DNA from: Plantactinospora endophytica
GTDB lineage: Bacteria; Actinomycetota; Actinomycetes; Mycobacteriales; Micromonosporaceae
Assembly: GCF_016862915.1 (NCBI RefSeq)
Contig: NZ_BONW01000021.1
Location: forward strand, 496,001 to 560,000
Reading direction: 5' to 3'
Length of the DNA: 64,000 bases
The translations under genes and the position numbers were made by a program. Under the pieces are notes generated by a model. The model worked only from the letters and a program-made list of their open reading frames with translations. It was not told the DNA's origin and ran no database searches. The first letter of the stretch is position 1, and every line of letters starts with the position of its first letter. Shown here piece after piece: positions 34,174 to 43,668 of this stretch.

Positions 34174-35396
34174 CGGCCCTCCCCCCGACTGACCAGCAGC
34201 ATCGCCACGTCGTCGGAGAGCGGGCCGCCGTTGTGCTCCTCGGCCCGCTCCACCAGCCAGCCCGGCAGCTCCGGCAGGGCCACCTGCCGGGCCCGGGGCT
34301 CGGCCACCAGGCCGCTCAGCCCCGGTACGTCCAGCCGGTCGTCACCGTCGCCGACCCGTCCCTCGATCAGCCCGTCCGTGTACATCAGCAGAGACCAGTC
34401 CTCGCTGTCGAAACGCAACTCGTGGGCGACCGGCGGCCGGGGCCGTACGCCGAGCAGCAGCCCGTGCGGCGCCGGCACCGGTGCCACCCGGCCGCCGGAG
34501 AGCAGCAACGGTGGCGGATGTCCGGCGAGCCGGACGGTGGCCCGGTTGCCGGCCAGGTCGAGCCGGACGGCGGCGACGGTCGCGAAGATCTCCCGCGCCG
34601 ACCGCTCGCTCATCAGCACCTGCTCCAGCGCCGGCAGCACCTGCTCGTCGGGGACCCGGGCGAGCACCAGGGCGCGCCAGGCGACCCGGAGTTCGACGCC
34701 GAGCGCGGCCTCGTCCACCCCGTGCCCGCAGACGTCCCCGACGATCAGGTCGATCCGGTCCGGGCTGGTCTGCACCACGTCGTAGAAGTCGCCGCCGATC
34801 AGCGCCTCGTGCCGGCCGGGCCGGTAGAACGGCTGCACCTGCACCAGGTCGGTGTCGATCAGCGGCTGGGGCAGCAGGCCACGCTCCAGGCGGGCGGACT
34901 CGGCCTGCAACAGCTCCACCTCGCGCAGCCGCCGGGTGTTCTCGTCGGCCCGCTTGCGTTCCACCGCGTAGCGCAGCGACCGGGCCAGCAGCACCCCGTC
35001 GACCTGGCCCTTCACCAGGTAGTCCTGGGCACCCTCGGCGACGGCGCCGACGCCGAGGTGCTCGTCGGAGCGGCCGGTGAGCACGCAGACCGCGGCGCCG
35101 GTGGACATCCCGAGTACCTGGCGGAGCCCGTCCAGGCCCTGCGCGTCCGGCAGGCCGAGGTCGAGCAGTACGCAGTCGACGCCGGGAATCTGCGGGCGGG
35201 CGGCGTTCAGGCTGTTCGCGACGAGCAACTCGATGCCGGCCTCGGTCTCGGCGAGCAGCTCCCCGACCAGGAAGGCATCGGCATCGTCGTCCTCGATCAA
35301 CAGCACCCGCAGCCGCTCCCGGGGCGGCAGCTTGGCGTGCCGCCCGAGCCCGCCGTGCGGATACGCCGGCGCGGGTACGACGGACGACCCGGTCAC
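34170..35396 (-). CDS. Receiver-PP2C (RsbU-like) phosphatase
   Basis: A 408-residue protein. The N-terminal receiver (about 30-150: VLLIEDDDAD, phosphoacceptor Asp79 in VLLDLGLPD, LVKGQV) is followed by a coiled-coil linker and a PP2C/SpoIIE phosphatase domain (about 190-408: GGDFYDVV, DLIVGDVCGHG, YTDGLIEGR, SDDVAMLLV). Such proteins dephosphorylate anti-anti-sigma factors. GTG 35396 (VTGSSVVPAP) is chosen for GGAGGGGGG upstream; open sequence extends further. It is the first gene of an overlapping operon with a kinase, a receiver and an inositol-phosphatase-like protein. Confidence 0.9.
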   Translation of the reverse strand: MTGSSVVPAPAYPHGGLGRHAKLPPRERLRVLLIEDDDADAFLVGELLAETEAGIELLVANSLNAARPQIPGVDCVLLDLGLPDAQGLDGLRQVLGMSTGAAVCVLTGRSDEHLGVGAVAEGAQDYLVKGQVDGVLLARSLRYAVERKRADENTRRLREVELLQAESARLERGLLPQPLIDTDLVQVQPFYRPGRHEALIGGDFYDVVQTSPDRIDLIVGDVCGHGVDEAALGVELRVAWRALVLARVPDEQVLPALEQVLMSERSAREIFATVAAVRLDLAGNRATVRLAGHPPPLLLSGGRVAPVPAPHGLLLGVRPRPPVAHELRFDSEDWSLLMYTDGLIEGRVGDGDDRLDVPGLSGLVAEPRARQVALPELPGWLVERAEEHNGGPLSDDVAMLLVSRGEGR

Positions 35397-35601
35397 CGGG
35401 CGGCCCCCCTCCACTCCGTCACGACGCCTCCTCGCTCCGTTCCTCGCCGCCACGACCATCACGACCGGGCCGGTCGGGCACCAGGTCCCCCCGCTGGCCG
35501 GTGCCTGCCCCGGCTCGCCGTCGCCGACGACGATCCGCGCCGATCCTGTACCACCCAACGCTGCCACACAACACAGGTAGCGCCGACATCGTGCCCCGAT
35601 G

Positions 35602-35985
35602 TCACAGCGGCCCGTCCGCCGAGCCGGTGGCGGCGTCCGCCGGGCCGGTCGGGTACCGCAGGCGTACCTGCTCGGCCTGGTGGGCGATCACCTGGCCGAG
35701 CACCCCGTGCAGCCGGCCGCAGTCGAGGCAGTGCAGGTTCTCGTCGAGTCTCCGGCCGCCACAGCTCGCGCAGGTGCCCCGGTCGGCGCGGTCCCGGTAG
35801 CCGGCCAGCGCCTCGGCCAGGGCTCGGGCCAGGTGCGGGGTGAGCGGGATCGTCCCGGCGTCTCCGGCCGACCGGACCTCGACCGTGCCGACCGGCTCGG
35901 CCTGCGGCTCCGGGTCGTACGGCGCCACCCGCGCGACGAAGTCACGCAGCACGGCGACAGGATCGGGCGCTTTGTACGTGGACAT
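35602..35985 (-). CDS. Small zinc-ribbon protein of unknown function
   Basis: A 127-residue protein. The N-terminal half is helical (PVAVLRDFVARVAPYD, LTPHLARALAEALAGYRDRA). A zinc ribbon follows, with two Cys pairs (CASCGG, CLDCG), then a helix GVLGQVIAHQAEQVRLRY. ATG 35985 has no ribosome site, but TAGCGT lies seven bases upstream, so the transcript is probably leaderless. It is divergent from the M28 peptidase. It might bind nucleic acid or protein; I do not recognise a named family. Confidence 0.68.
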   Translation of the reverse strand: MSTYKAPDPVAVLRDFVARVAPYDPEPQAEPVGTVEVRSAGDAGTIPLTPHLARALAEALAGYRDRADRGTCASCGGRRLDENLHCLDCGRLHGVLGQVIAHQAEQVRLRYPTGPADAATGSADGPL

Positions 35986-35992
35986 GCGTATC

Positions 35993-35998
35993 ACGCTA
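35993..35998 (-). promoter_or_regulatory. Predicted leaderless -10 element
   Basis: TAGCGT on the minus strand ends seven bases before ATG 35985. Confidence 0.4.
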
Positions 35999-36087
35999 TG
36001 CGACCGGCCGCCACCAGGGTGACCCGGCCGGTCGGGGCGCCGGCCGACCGCGATGATGGCAGTCGCTGCCGACCCCTGGAGGCACCC

Positions 36088-38673
36088 GTGCCCACCCCCG
36101 CACCCCAGTCCCCCGCCGAACCGCCGTCCGCCGAACCGCCGCCGACCGAACCACCCTCCGCCGAACCGCCGCAAGCCGACGCGTCGCCGGCCGAACCATC
36201 GGGCGCCGAACCGCCGTCCGCCGACGCCCCGACCACCACCGGCCAAGCCGGCACGGACCTGCCCGGCAGCGGCCAAGTTGGTACAGACCGGGCCAGCACC
36301 GGCCGACCGAGCACGATCCGCCCCGCCGAGCGGGCGCTGCTCCGGCCCCGGCGTCGGGCACTGGCCGCGCTGGCGGCGGTGGCCGCGCTGCTGGTGGTGG
36401 GCGTGGTCAGTGCGCTCGGTATCGCCACGCCGAGCCCACACGGTGCCGACGCACCGGCCGACGAGTTCAGTGCGGAACGGGCGTACCGGCATCTCGGGAC
36501 GATCGCGGCGGAAACCCACCCGGCGGGCAGCCCGGCCGCCGACCGGGTACGCGGGCACCTGGAGAGCACGCTGCGTGGTCTCGGCATCGCCCCGGAGGTC
36601 CAGGACACCGTGGCGAAGGAGGCGGGCCAGCTCAGCGGCGGTTCGGGCGGCGCCACGCTGGCCCGGGTACGCAACGTGGTCGCCCGGATCCCCGGCACCG
36701 ACCCGACCGGCCGGGTCTTCCTGGTCGCCCACTACGACTCGGTGCAGGTCGGTCCGGGCGGCAACGACGACGGGGCCGGCACCTCGGCCCTGCTGGAGGT
36801 GGCCCGGGCGCTGACCGCCGGCCCCCGCCCCCGCAACGACGTGGTACTGGTCTTCACCGACGCCGAGGAGGCCTGCCTCTGCGGCGCCTCGGCGTTCGCC
36901 GCCGACCATCCGCTGGCCGCCGAGGGCGGCGTGGTGCTCAACCTGGAGGCGCGGGGCAGCACCGGACCGGTGATCATGTTCGAGACCTCGCTGCGCAACG
37001 CCGGCCTGGTGGGCGTCTTCGGCCGGGCCGCGCCGTACCCGGTCGGCACGTCGTTCGCGGTCGAGGTCTACCGGCTGCTGCCGAACGACACCGACTTCAC
37101 CGCGTTCCTCGACCACGGCTTCACCGGGCTGAACGCGGCCTACATCGACGGCGCCGCGCTTTACCACACCCCGCTGGACACCCCGGCCAACGTCGACCGG
37201 GGCAGCCTGCAACAGCACGGGGCGAACGCGCTGGCGCTGGCCCGGGAGTTCGGCGCGGTGGACCTGACCAAGCTGCCGGCCGACGGGGACGCCACCTACT
37301 TCCCGCTCCCCGGCGGACTGGCCCGGTACCCCGGCTGGCTCACCCTGCCGCTCGCGCTGCTGGCGCTGGCCGGAGTCGGCGTACTGGCCTGGGTGGTCCG
37401 GCGGCGCGGACGCGCCTCCTGGCCCCGGCTCGCGGCCGGATTCGGGCTGGCCCTGCTGCCGATCGTGCTGGCACCGGTCGGGGCGCAACTGCTCTGGGCG
37501 GCGGTCACCGCGATCCGGCCCGGCTACGCCACGCTGCTCGACCCGTACCGTCCACTGTGGTATCGGCTGGCGGTGGTGGCGTTGGCCGCCGGGGTGCTGT
37601 TCGGCTGGTACGCGCTGACCCGACGGCGTGTCGGGCCGGCGGCGCTCGCCGTGGGTGGGCTGGGCTGGCTGGCCGTACTCGGGGTGCTGCTCGCCGTACT
37701 GGCCCCCGGCGGGTCGTACCTGACCACCCTGCCGGCGCTGGCCGGCGTACTGGCCGGACTGGTGGCGCTGGCCGTACGCCAGGACGGTCCGTGGGCGGTG
37801 GTCGCGGTGACCGTCGGCGCGGCGGTCGGCGTACTCCTGCTGCTGCCCACCGTGGTGCTGCTCTTCCCGGCGCTCGGCATGGCGATGGGCGGCGTCGGTG
37901 CGCTCTTCGCGGTGCTGCTCGGGCTGGCCGCGCTGCCCGTGGTCGACCTGCTGCACCCGGAGGCCGGCGGCCAGCGCGGGATGGCGGCGCTGCGGGCCCG
38001 GCGGCGCGGTGGGCTGCCGGTCCTGGCCGCGCTGCTCGGCACCGTGCTCTGCACCGGCACCGGCCTCGCGGTCGACCGGTTCGACGCCGCGCATCCGGTG
38101 CCGACCCACCTGATGTACGCGCTGGACACCGACACCGGTACCGCCCGTTGGATCAGCGAGGAGACCGACCCGCAACCCTGGACCGACCAGTACGTCGACG
38201 GCCCGGCCCGGATCGGCGACACGTTCCCGATCTTCGGTGACGAGGAGGCGCTCGCCGGTCCGGCCGAGCCGGCGACCCTGCCCCCGCCCCGGCTCGACCC
38301 GCTCGCCGACGTCACCGACGCCGGGCTGCGTACGCTGCGTCTCCGGCTCGTCCCGCAGCGACCGGTACGGTTCGCCTCGCTGCACGTCGACCCGGCGACC
38401 GCCACCGTCGTCTCGGCCCGGGTCGCCGGCCGGGAGGTCGGAGTCGACGGGCCGGGTCCGTTCGGCGTGGTCTTCCACGCACCGCCCGCCGAGGGGTTCG
38501 AGGTCGAGCTGCGGCTGAGGCCGACCGGGAGCGGCCCGGTCCGGCTGCGGGCGATGGACGCCAGCGACGGCCTGGCCGGGCTGCCCGGGTTCCGCCCCCG
38601 GCCGCCCGGTGTCGGCATCGTCGGCTCGCACAGCTCCGAACTGGTCGCGGTGGCCCGGACGTATCCACTCTGA
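36088..38673 (+). CDS. M28-family zinc aminopeptidase with multiple membrane helices
   Basis: An 861-residue membrane peptidase. A long Pro/Glu/Ala repeat region (AEPPSAEPP units, 1-85) precedes the first membrane helix (about 95-118). The extracytoplasmic M28 domain (about 130-390) has the metal ligands in VAHYDSV, NDDGAGTSALLE, FTDAEEA and ALYHTPLDT. About 8 further helices follow, then a C-terminal extracytoplasmic beta domain (about 660-861), as in the Fxna/Pff1-like peptidases. GTG 36088 has GGAGG five bases upstream. It probably trims peptides outside the cell. Confidence 0.88.
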   Translation: MPTPAPQSPAEPPSAEPPPTEPPSAEPPQADASPAEPSGAEPPSADAPTTTGQAGTDLPGSGQVGTDRASTGRPSTIRPAERALLRPRRRALAALAAVAALLVVGVVSALGIATPSPHGADAPADEFSAERAYRHLGTIAAETHPAGSPAADRVRGHLESTLRGLGIAPEVQDTVAKEAGQLSGGSGGATLARVRNVVARIPGTDPTGRVFLVAHYDSVQVGPGGNDDGAGTSALLEVARALTAGPRPRNDVVLVFTDAEEACLCGASAFAADHPLAAEGGVVLNLEARGSTGPVIMFETSLRNAGLVGVFGRAAPYPVGTSFAVEVYRLLPNDTDFTAFLDHGFTGLNAAYIDGAALYHTPLDTPANVDRGSLQQHGANALALAREFGAVDLTKLPADGDATYFPLPGGLARYPGWLTLPLALLALAGVGVLAWVVRRRGRASWPRLAAGFGLALLPIVLAPVGAQLLWAAVTAIRPGYATLLDPYRPLWYRLAVVALAAGVLFGWYALTRRRVGPAALAVGGLGWLAVLGVLLAVLAPGGSYLTTLPALAGVLAGLVALAVRQDGPWAVVAVTVGAAVGVLLLLPTVVLLFPALGMAMGGVGALFAVLLGLAALPVVDLLHPEAGGQRGMAALRARRRGGLPVLAALLGTVLCTGTGLAVDRFDAAHPVPTHLMYALDTDTGTARWISEETDPQPWTDQYVDGPARIGDTFPIFGDEEALAGPAEPATLPPPRLDPLADVTDAGLRTLRLRLVPQRPVRFASLHVDPATATVVSARVAGREVGVDGPGPFGVVFHAPPAEGFEVELRLRPTGSGPVRLRAMDASDGLAGLPGFRPRPPGVGIVGSHSSELVAVARTYPL

Positions 38674-39035
38674 CCCCGCCGGGGTCGACGGCTGTCCCAC
38701 CTCCGACGACCCCGGTTGCCGTCCGTCCGCCGATAACGCGGACGGTTGTTCCACCGCCGACGATCCGGGTTCCTGCCCGTCCGCCGACCGCCTGGACGGC
38801 TGCCCCAACGCCGACGACCTGGGCGGTTGTCGCGCCGCTGGGCCGGCGGTGCCGGTATCGGTGTTGCCGGGCGGCGAGTCCGGTGTAACGGATCCGTGCC
38901 CGTCGGCGCCTTCAGTAACAGGACATCCGAGATGTCCGGCGACGACCCACCCATCACAACGGGCCAGGTGCGGTGGGTCGGGACTCCGGCCGGTGGCGAT
39001 CCGCCGCCGGCCGGAGCCCATGCCCGCGTCGCGGG
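38674..39035. other. Intergenic region with a minisatellite and no supported gene
   Basis: About 360 bases lie between the convergent M28 and GH9 genes. The first half is occupied by 54-base repeats. Open frames exist on both strands, but they only reflect the GC-rich repeat. No hairpin with a long uninterrupted stem was found. Confidence 0.5.
38687..38848. repeat. Three tandem 54-base repeats
   Basis: Units at 38687-38740, 38741-38794 and 38795-38848 (the last diverging after about 35 bases) begin GACGG(C/T)TG and carry CCGACGA near the middle. The array starts 14 bases after the M28 stop codon. The length is a multiple of three (18 codons), but no start or ribosome site supports translation. 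Confidence 0.8.
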
Positions 39036-41357
39036 TCAGTGCCGGTGGTTTCCGGCGTCGCCGTTGTCCTGGTCGGCGATGAACGCCGCGATCCAGGACA
39101 GCGGTGCGTTCCAGTTGATGGTCAGTTCGTTCGTCGCCCAGGACTCGATGTCGTCGATGTAGCAGAACTGCGGCGCGCAGCCGCGCAACTTCTGCTGCGC
39201 GACCGGATCCTGGATGGCCGAGTTCGGGCCGCCGGAGAGGGTACCCCGGGGCGGGTTGGGCAGGTCGGGGTTGAGCTGGCGGGCGTACCAGCGGCTGTGC
39301 TGGTTGCGCGAAGCCACCTCGCCGTAGCCCGTCACGTACGACTGGTTCAGCGCGTTGCGGCCGAGGACGTAGTCCATGGTCTCCAGCACCCCGTCCCGGT
39401 AGCGGTCCTTCCCGGTCAGGTCGAACGCGGTGGCCAGCACGATCGCGTTGTTGACGATCAGGTTGTTGGAGCCCCAGTCGAAGAGGTTGTCCGACGGGTT
39501 GTACGGGATCCCGTACGGGTGGGCCTTCAGGGTGGCCAGATAGCGGTCGGCGCCCTGGGCGACCGAGGCGCGTACCCGGGCCCGGTCCGGCAGGTTGCTC
39601 GGCACCGTGGCCAGTTGCAGCCGACCGAGCGCGGCGGTGTTGCCCCAGTCCATCCCGCGCTCCCGCCACACGTCGCCGGCGTGGTGCGGCGAGGCGAGCA
39701 CGAAGTCGCGGTACTCCTTCGCCCCGGTGGTCAGGTACAGCTCGGCGGCGGCCCAGTAGAACTCGTCGGTGACGTCGGCGTCGTTGTAGGCGCCACCGCC
39801 GTTGGCGTCGGCCGGGTCGGCGTACCGCTCGGGGTTGGCCTTCGCGGCGGTCCAGGCCGTCTTCGCGGCGGCCAGGTTGCGGTCGGCGAACCGCCGGTCG
39901 TACGGCTTGAAGACCCGGGCCGCCTGGGCAGCCGTGGCGGCCAGGTTGAGCGTGGCGGCGGTGGACGGCGGGTGCAGTTCGCGCCGCTTGTCGTCGAGGT
40001 GCGGCAGCAGCGGCAGGCCGGTCCAGGAATCGTCGTGGATCTTGTGGTGGGCCATCCCGGCCAGCGGCTTACCGGCCGGCACCTGCATCTTGAGCAGGAA
40101 CTCCTGCTCCCAGCGCGCCTCGTCGAGGATGTCCGGCACCTTGTTGCCGCTCTCCGGCAGGTTCAGCGTACGGTCGCCGAGTTTCCACGGCTGGCCGGTG
40201 CCGGCCCGGGTGGAGCGCTCGTACTCGCTCATCAACTGGTGCACCGAGATGCCGCCGTTGACCACGTACTTGCCGTGGTCGCCGGCGTCGTACCAGCCGC
40301 CGGAGACGTCCAGGGTGTAGTCGCAGACGCCGGGCTGGCAGGGCACCGAGGTGTCGCCCTGGTTCGGCGCCACTCCGACGTGTCCGGCCGGGCGGCCGTA
40401 GCCGGGGCGCAGCGCGTCGGAGATCGCGGTACCGCTGCGCTGGGTGTAGTAGAACTTCAGCGCGTCGGTACGCAACTGCTCGTAGAAGTCGGCGCCGATG
40501 TCGAACGGACGGCTGGTCTCGCCGTCGGCGGTCAGCGTGTAGCCGGTGCCGGGTCGGGTGAAGTGTCCGAAGTCGATGGTGTGCACGTTCTGCCCGGAGG
40601 AGCGGTCGACGCCGCGCGGCGTGGTCCGGCCCTGCTTGACCAGCCGGCCGGCACCGTCGCGGAGTTGGAAGGGCAGCGCGCCGGTCGCCTCGGTGACCAC
40701 TGTGGCGTTCTTCGGCCCCTTCGGCAGGTAGCCGACCTGGTTGACCCGCACCCGCGGGCCGGTGTCGGGAACGTAGACGTCCGGTTCGGCGCCGCCGGTC
40801 AGCGAGATGTTGTCCAGGCAGACCGTCCACGGCTCAACACTGCCGCCGAGTTGGAAGGCGACCTGGGCGTTCGGCAGGTCGACCGGGGAGGTGAAGGTGT
40901 AGCGGTAGTCGTTGCCGGAGACGCTCAGCTCGGGACTCGCCGACAGGTACTGCGTGTACGGGTCGACTGGCAACTGGACCAGCGCCCGGCCGACCTTGTT
41001 CGGGGTGGCCTGGCCGAAGAACCGGAACTCGTACGACTCACCGGCGACCAGTGCGACGTTGTCCTGGCCGATGATCACGTCCCACGGGTTGACGGTGCCG
41101 CCGGGTATCCCGGCGCAGAGCTGGCCGGTGCTGGAGTCGAGGGTGAGGTTGGCGGTGCCCCACCAGGGGGCGTGGCCGTTGTCGAAGGTGCCGTTGACGA
41201 TCTGCTCCGGTGCCTCGTCGGCTGCCGCCGGGGCGTACGCGGACGCGCCGGGTGCGGTGAGCAGGCTGGCGGCGAGTGCCGCGACGGTCGCGGCGGCGAG
41301 CGAGCCCTTCGGTACGAGGTTCGGTGGAACGGTACGCGGCGAGCGGGGTCTGAGCAC
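39036..41357 (-). CDS. Secreted GH9 cellulase with CBM4-like and Ig-like domains
   Basis: A 773-residue endoglucanase-type enzyme. The signal peptide (1-40) ends GASA. A CBM4/9-like domain follows (about 50-190: [21 protein letters not shown]). Then comes the N-terminal Ig-like domain of family 9 ([20 protein letters not shown]), and the catalytic domain from about 300, with the Asp pair in [20 protein letters not shown] and the catalytic Glu in [16 protein letters not shown] 41357 has GGAAGGA upstream. A CebR-like palindrome about 90 bases upstream suggests induction by cellooligosaccharides. It should degrade cellulose outside the cell. Confidence 0.93.
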   Translation of the reverse strand: MLRPRSPRTVPPNLVPKGSLAAATVAALAASLLTAPGASAYAPAAADEAPEQIVNGTFDNGHAPWWGTANLTLDSSTGQLCAGIPGGTVNPWDVIIGQDNVALVAGESYEFRFFGQATPNKVGRALVQLPVDPYTQYLSASPELSVSGNDYRYTFTSPVDLPNAQVAFQLGGSVEPWTVCLDNISLTGGAEPDVYVPDTGPRVRVNQVGYLPKGPKNATVVTEATGALPFQLRDGAGRLVKQGRTTPRGVDRSSGQNVHTIDFGHFTRPGTGYTLTADGETSRPFDIGADFYEQLRTDALKFYYTQRSGTAISDALRPGYGRPAGHVGVAPNQGDTSVPCQPGVCDYTLDVSGGWYDAGDHGKYVVNGGISVHQLMSEYERSTRAGTGQPWKLGDRTLNLPESGNKVPDILDEARWEQEFLLKMQVPAGKPLAGMAHHKIHDDSWTGLPLLPHLDDKRRELHPPSTAATLNLAATAAQAARVFKPYDRRFADRNLAAAKTAWTAAKANPERYADPADANGGGAYNDADVTDEFYWAAAELYLTTGAKEYRDFVLASPHHAGDVWRERGMDWGNTAALGRLQLATVPSNLPDRARVRASVAQGADRYLATLKAHPYGIPYNPSDNLFDWGSNNLIVNNAIVLATAFDLTGKDRYRDGVLETMDYVLGRNALNQSYVTGYGEVASRNQHSRWYARQLNPDLPNPPRGTLSGGPNSAIQDPVAQQKLRGCAPQFCYIDDIESWATNELTINWNAPLSWIAAFIADQDNGDAGNHRH

Positions 41358-41443
41358 GTCATTCCTTCCGGTGGGCGGGCGGTGGCCGGTGGCTGGCCGG
41401 TACCGCGCCGGGCAGGGGGTGGCACGACGTGGAGCAAGATCGA

Positions 41444-41457
41444 TGGAAGCGCTCCCA
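41444..41457. promoter_or_regulatory. CebR-like LacI-family operator upstream of the GH9 gene
   Basis: TGGAAGCGCTCCCA differs at one base from the Streptomyces CebR box TGGGAGCGCTCCCA (recalled). It lies 87-100 bases before the cellulase start. The regulator gene is not in this window. Confidence 0.75.
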
Positions 41458-41953
41458 GTCCGGGCTACCGGGAGATTGACATCGAGTTTCCGGCCTGTCA
41501 ACCGGTCGCCCCGGCGCACCACACCGGTTGACCGCGATAAATCCCACTGAAGCGGGACAGCGTCGCACCGTCCATCCCGGACGCCGACCGATCGGCCCAC
41601 CACCCGACACTCCACGGCGGACGACACACCCCCGTACCGGACGACCCGCCGGGCCGGGCTCCGCCCGAAGTCGGGTCGGCTCCGCCCGAGGTCGGAGCGG
41701 CCCCACAACCGCACGGAACCCTTTGACAACGCAGAGTAGTTGCCGAAGCCGGCGCTCGAATCGAAACTCCTGGTCTCCGGCAATTTCGACCGGCCGGACG
41801 ACCGGGCCTTCCGCCACCCACGGTAATTCGCGGCTGCAATTTCCAGCCGATGCCGGCGCGGGCGAATCAATATTGACGCCCTAGGGTGTCCGACCCCGTC
41901 TCCGCAACCGGGTATCCGGCAGCTGACGAACACTGGACCGGTAAGACCTCCGT

Positions 41954-41959
41954 TAATAT
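41954..41959 (+). promoter_or_regulatory. Predicted leaderless -10 element
   Basis: TAATAT ends six bases before ATG 41966. It is the best -10 match among the leaderless candidates in this window. Confidence 0.55.
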
Positions 41960-41965
41960 GGCCTA

Positions 41966-42922
41966 ATGGCGGCATCCCGACGACCCGACGTCTTGGTTAT
42001 CGGCGCGGGCGTCATCGGGCTGTCCACCGCCGTCCGGCTCGCCGAGGCGGGGCTGCACGTCCAGATCCGGGCCGCGCGCCCGCCGCAGGAGACGACCTCC
42101 GCGTCCGCCGGGGCGAGCTGGGGGCCGTACGAGTTGGCCGACGAACGCATCCTGCACTGGAGCGAGCAGACCCGGCTCATCCTGGAGGAGATCGCCAAGG
42201 ACCGGTCGTCCGGCGTCCGACTCGTCCGTGGCCTGGAGGTGGCGCCGTTCCCACTGGACCCGCCGGCCTGGGTCCGCGACCTCAGCGACTTCGAGCCCTG
42301 TCCCGCCGACCAACTCCCGCCCGGCTACGTCAGCGGGTGGCGATACACGAGTCCACTGGTCAGCATGCCGCGTTATCTGGGATATCTCACCCGGCGACTG
42401 GGCGATTACGGCGTCCCTATCGAAATCGGCACGGTGGGCTCATTCAAGGAACTGGCCGGCGCCGCCCGGGTGCTGGTGAATTGCACCGGACTCGGTGCCC
42501 GCTATCTCGTTCCGGACGACCAGGTCTTTCCGACCCGGGGACAACTGGTGGTCGTCGACAATCCGGGAATCCACACGTTCTTCCAGGACTGGGCCGAGCA
42601 CGAGGACATGACCTACATCCTGCCGCACGACGACTACGTCGTACTCGGCGGCAGCGCCACGCCCGGCTCGGAGAACCTGACCCCGGACCCGGCCCGGGCA
42701 GCGGCGATCGTCGACCGGTGCGCGGCCGTCGAGCCGCTGCTCCGCTCCGCCCGGGTCCGGCGCATCCTGGTCGGACTGCGGCCGAGCCGGCCGAGCGTAC
42801 GCATCGAGCGCGATCTTGTGGACGGCAATGTGCTCATCCACAACTACGGTCACGGCGGCTCCGGGCTCGCCCTTTCCTGGGGATGCGCCGACGAGGTACT
42901 CGCGCTCAGCGAGTTGACCTGA
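41966..42922 (+). CDS. FAD-dependent D-amino-acid oxidase-like protein
   Basis: A 318-residue flavoenzyme. The FAD-binding GxGxxG is in [21 protein letters not shown]. The family segments [23 protein letters not shown] and the C-terminal [13 protein letters not shown] ... [14 protein letters not shown] match eukaryote-like D-amino-acid oxidases. It would oxidise D-amino acids to keto acids with release of hydrogen peroxide. No Shine-Dalgarno sequence is present; a TAATAT six bases upstream implies a leaderless mRNA. It is monocistronic. Confidence 0.9.
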   Translation: MAASRRPDVLVIGAGVIGLSTAVRLAEAGLHVQIRAARPPQETTSASAGASWGPYELADERILHWSEQTRLILEEIAKDRSSGVRLVRGLEVAPFPLDPPAWVRDLSDFEPCPADQLPPGYVSGWRYTSPLVSMPRYLGYLTRRLGDYGVPIEIGTVGSFKELAGAARVLVNCTGLGARYLVPDDQVFPTRGQLVVVDNPGIHTFFQDWAEHEDMTYILPHDDYVVLGGSATPGSENLTPDPARAAAIVDRCAAVEPLLRSARVRRILVGLRPSRPSVRIERDLVDGNVLIHNYGHGGSGLALSWGCADEVLALSELT

Positions 42923-43092
42923 CGACGGGCGCACAATTCGCGTTGACGTGTTTCCGCAGGCAGGAAGTCCGACTGTGGAACGGCGGATATCCGACTGACA
43001 GTCGGCACCGGACTGTTACACCATGACGCCACGACAACCGGTAAGGTCCGCGTCCGGTTGACCCGCCACCGGAGAGGTACGGTGAGAATCCC

Positions 43093-43476
43093 ATGATCCG
43101 TAAGTACGGCAAGGCGATCGCCGCCGTCGCCGGAGCGGCGCTCACGGTCGCGTACGGAGCCCTTTCCGGTGACCAGCGCATCGAGTCGGACGAGGCGGTG
43201 CAGATCGCCATCGCCGCCGCCACCGCCATCGGCGTCTACCTGGTGCCGCTGACTCCGCAGTACCGGTGGGGCAAGACCGCTGTCGCCGTGGTGCTGAGCG
43301 TGCTCCAGGTACTGGCCACGGTGATCCTCGGTGGACTGGACTCCAACGAGTGGATCGCGCTGCTGCTGGCCGCGCTGACCGTACTGGGTGTCGGGGCGGC
43401 CCCGGCGGTCTCCACCAACGGGACCAGCAACCAGTCGCCGCGCCAGCCCAGCACCAGGACCAGCCAGCCGGCCTGA
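43093..43476 (+). CDS. Holin-like small membrane protein
   Basis: A 127-residue protein with two or three hydrophobic helices (AIAAVAGAALTVAYGALSG, VQIAIAAATAIGVYLVPL, WIALLLAALTVLGVGAA) and a short polar C-terminus (SNQSPRQPSTRTSQ). Size, a charged MIRKYGK start and helix spacing resemble holins of actinophages. It is followed by a strong terminator and then by an M15-like peptidase on the other strand. It may be a prophage relic or a domesticated lysis module. The ribosome site is weak. Confidence 0.6.
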   Translation: MIRKYGKAIAAVAGAALTVAYGALSGDQRIESDEAVQIAIAAATAIGVYLVPLTPQYRWGKTAVAVVLSVLQVLATVILGGLDSNEWIALLLAALTVLGVGAAPAVSTNGTSNQSPRQPSTRTSQPA

Positions 43477-43492
43477 CCGACCAGGGTCGGCG

Positions 43493-43534
43493 CCGGGCGG
43501 CGGCCCGTCCCGGACCGGACGGGCCGCCGCCCGG
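43493..43534 (+). terminator. Strong hairpin terminator after the holin-like gene
   Basis: A perfect 18-bp stem (43493-43510 with 43517-43534) with a 6-base loop CGGACC begins 17 bases after the stop codon at 43476. Confidence 0.8.
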
Positions 43535-43668
43535 TTCGGCGGTACCCGCTCCCGTCACCCCGGCCCCGCCAGGCACTGCTCGGGCACTAGTCCGACGGAC
43601 CGGATCAGCGCGTCCGGTCCGCCGGACAGGATTGGTCCTCGCCGGTCGCCTCGTGCCCGGCCGCGCGT

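Larger units (their letters stand above)
41358..41965. other. 600-base divergent intergenic region
   Basis: It lies between the GH9 gene (minus) and the amino acid oxidase (plus). It holds the CebR-like box (41444-41457), a direct repeat with core GGCTCCGCCCGA at about 41658 and 41680, an AT-rich patch TCAATATTGA near 41866 and a leaderless -10 at 41954. No gene was supported. Confidence 0.5.

Noticed and set aside
35602-39669. 1355-residue minus-strand open frame
   Set aside because: It runs antisense through the M28 peptidase gene; only its last 127 residues, from ATG 35985, make a sensible protein.
41498-41839. Small minus-strand frame in the GH9 upstream region
   Set aside because: Low-complexity Arg/Gly/Pro sequence, no ribosome site, and it covers the regulatory region.
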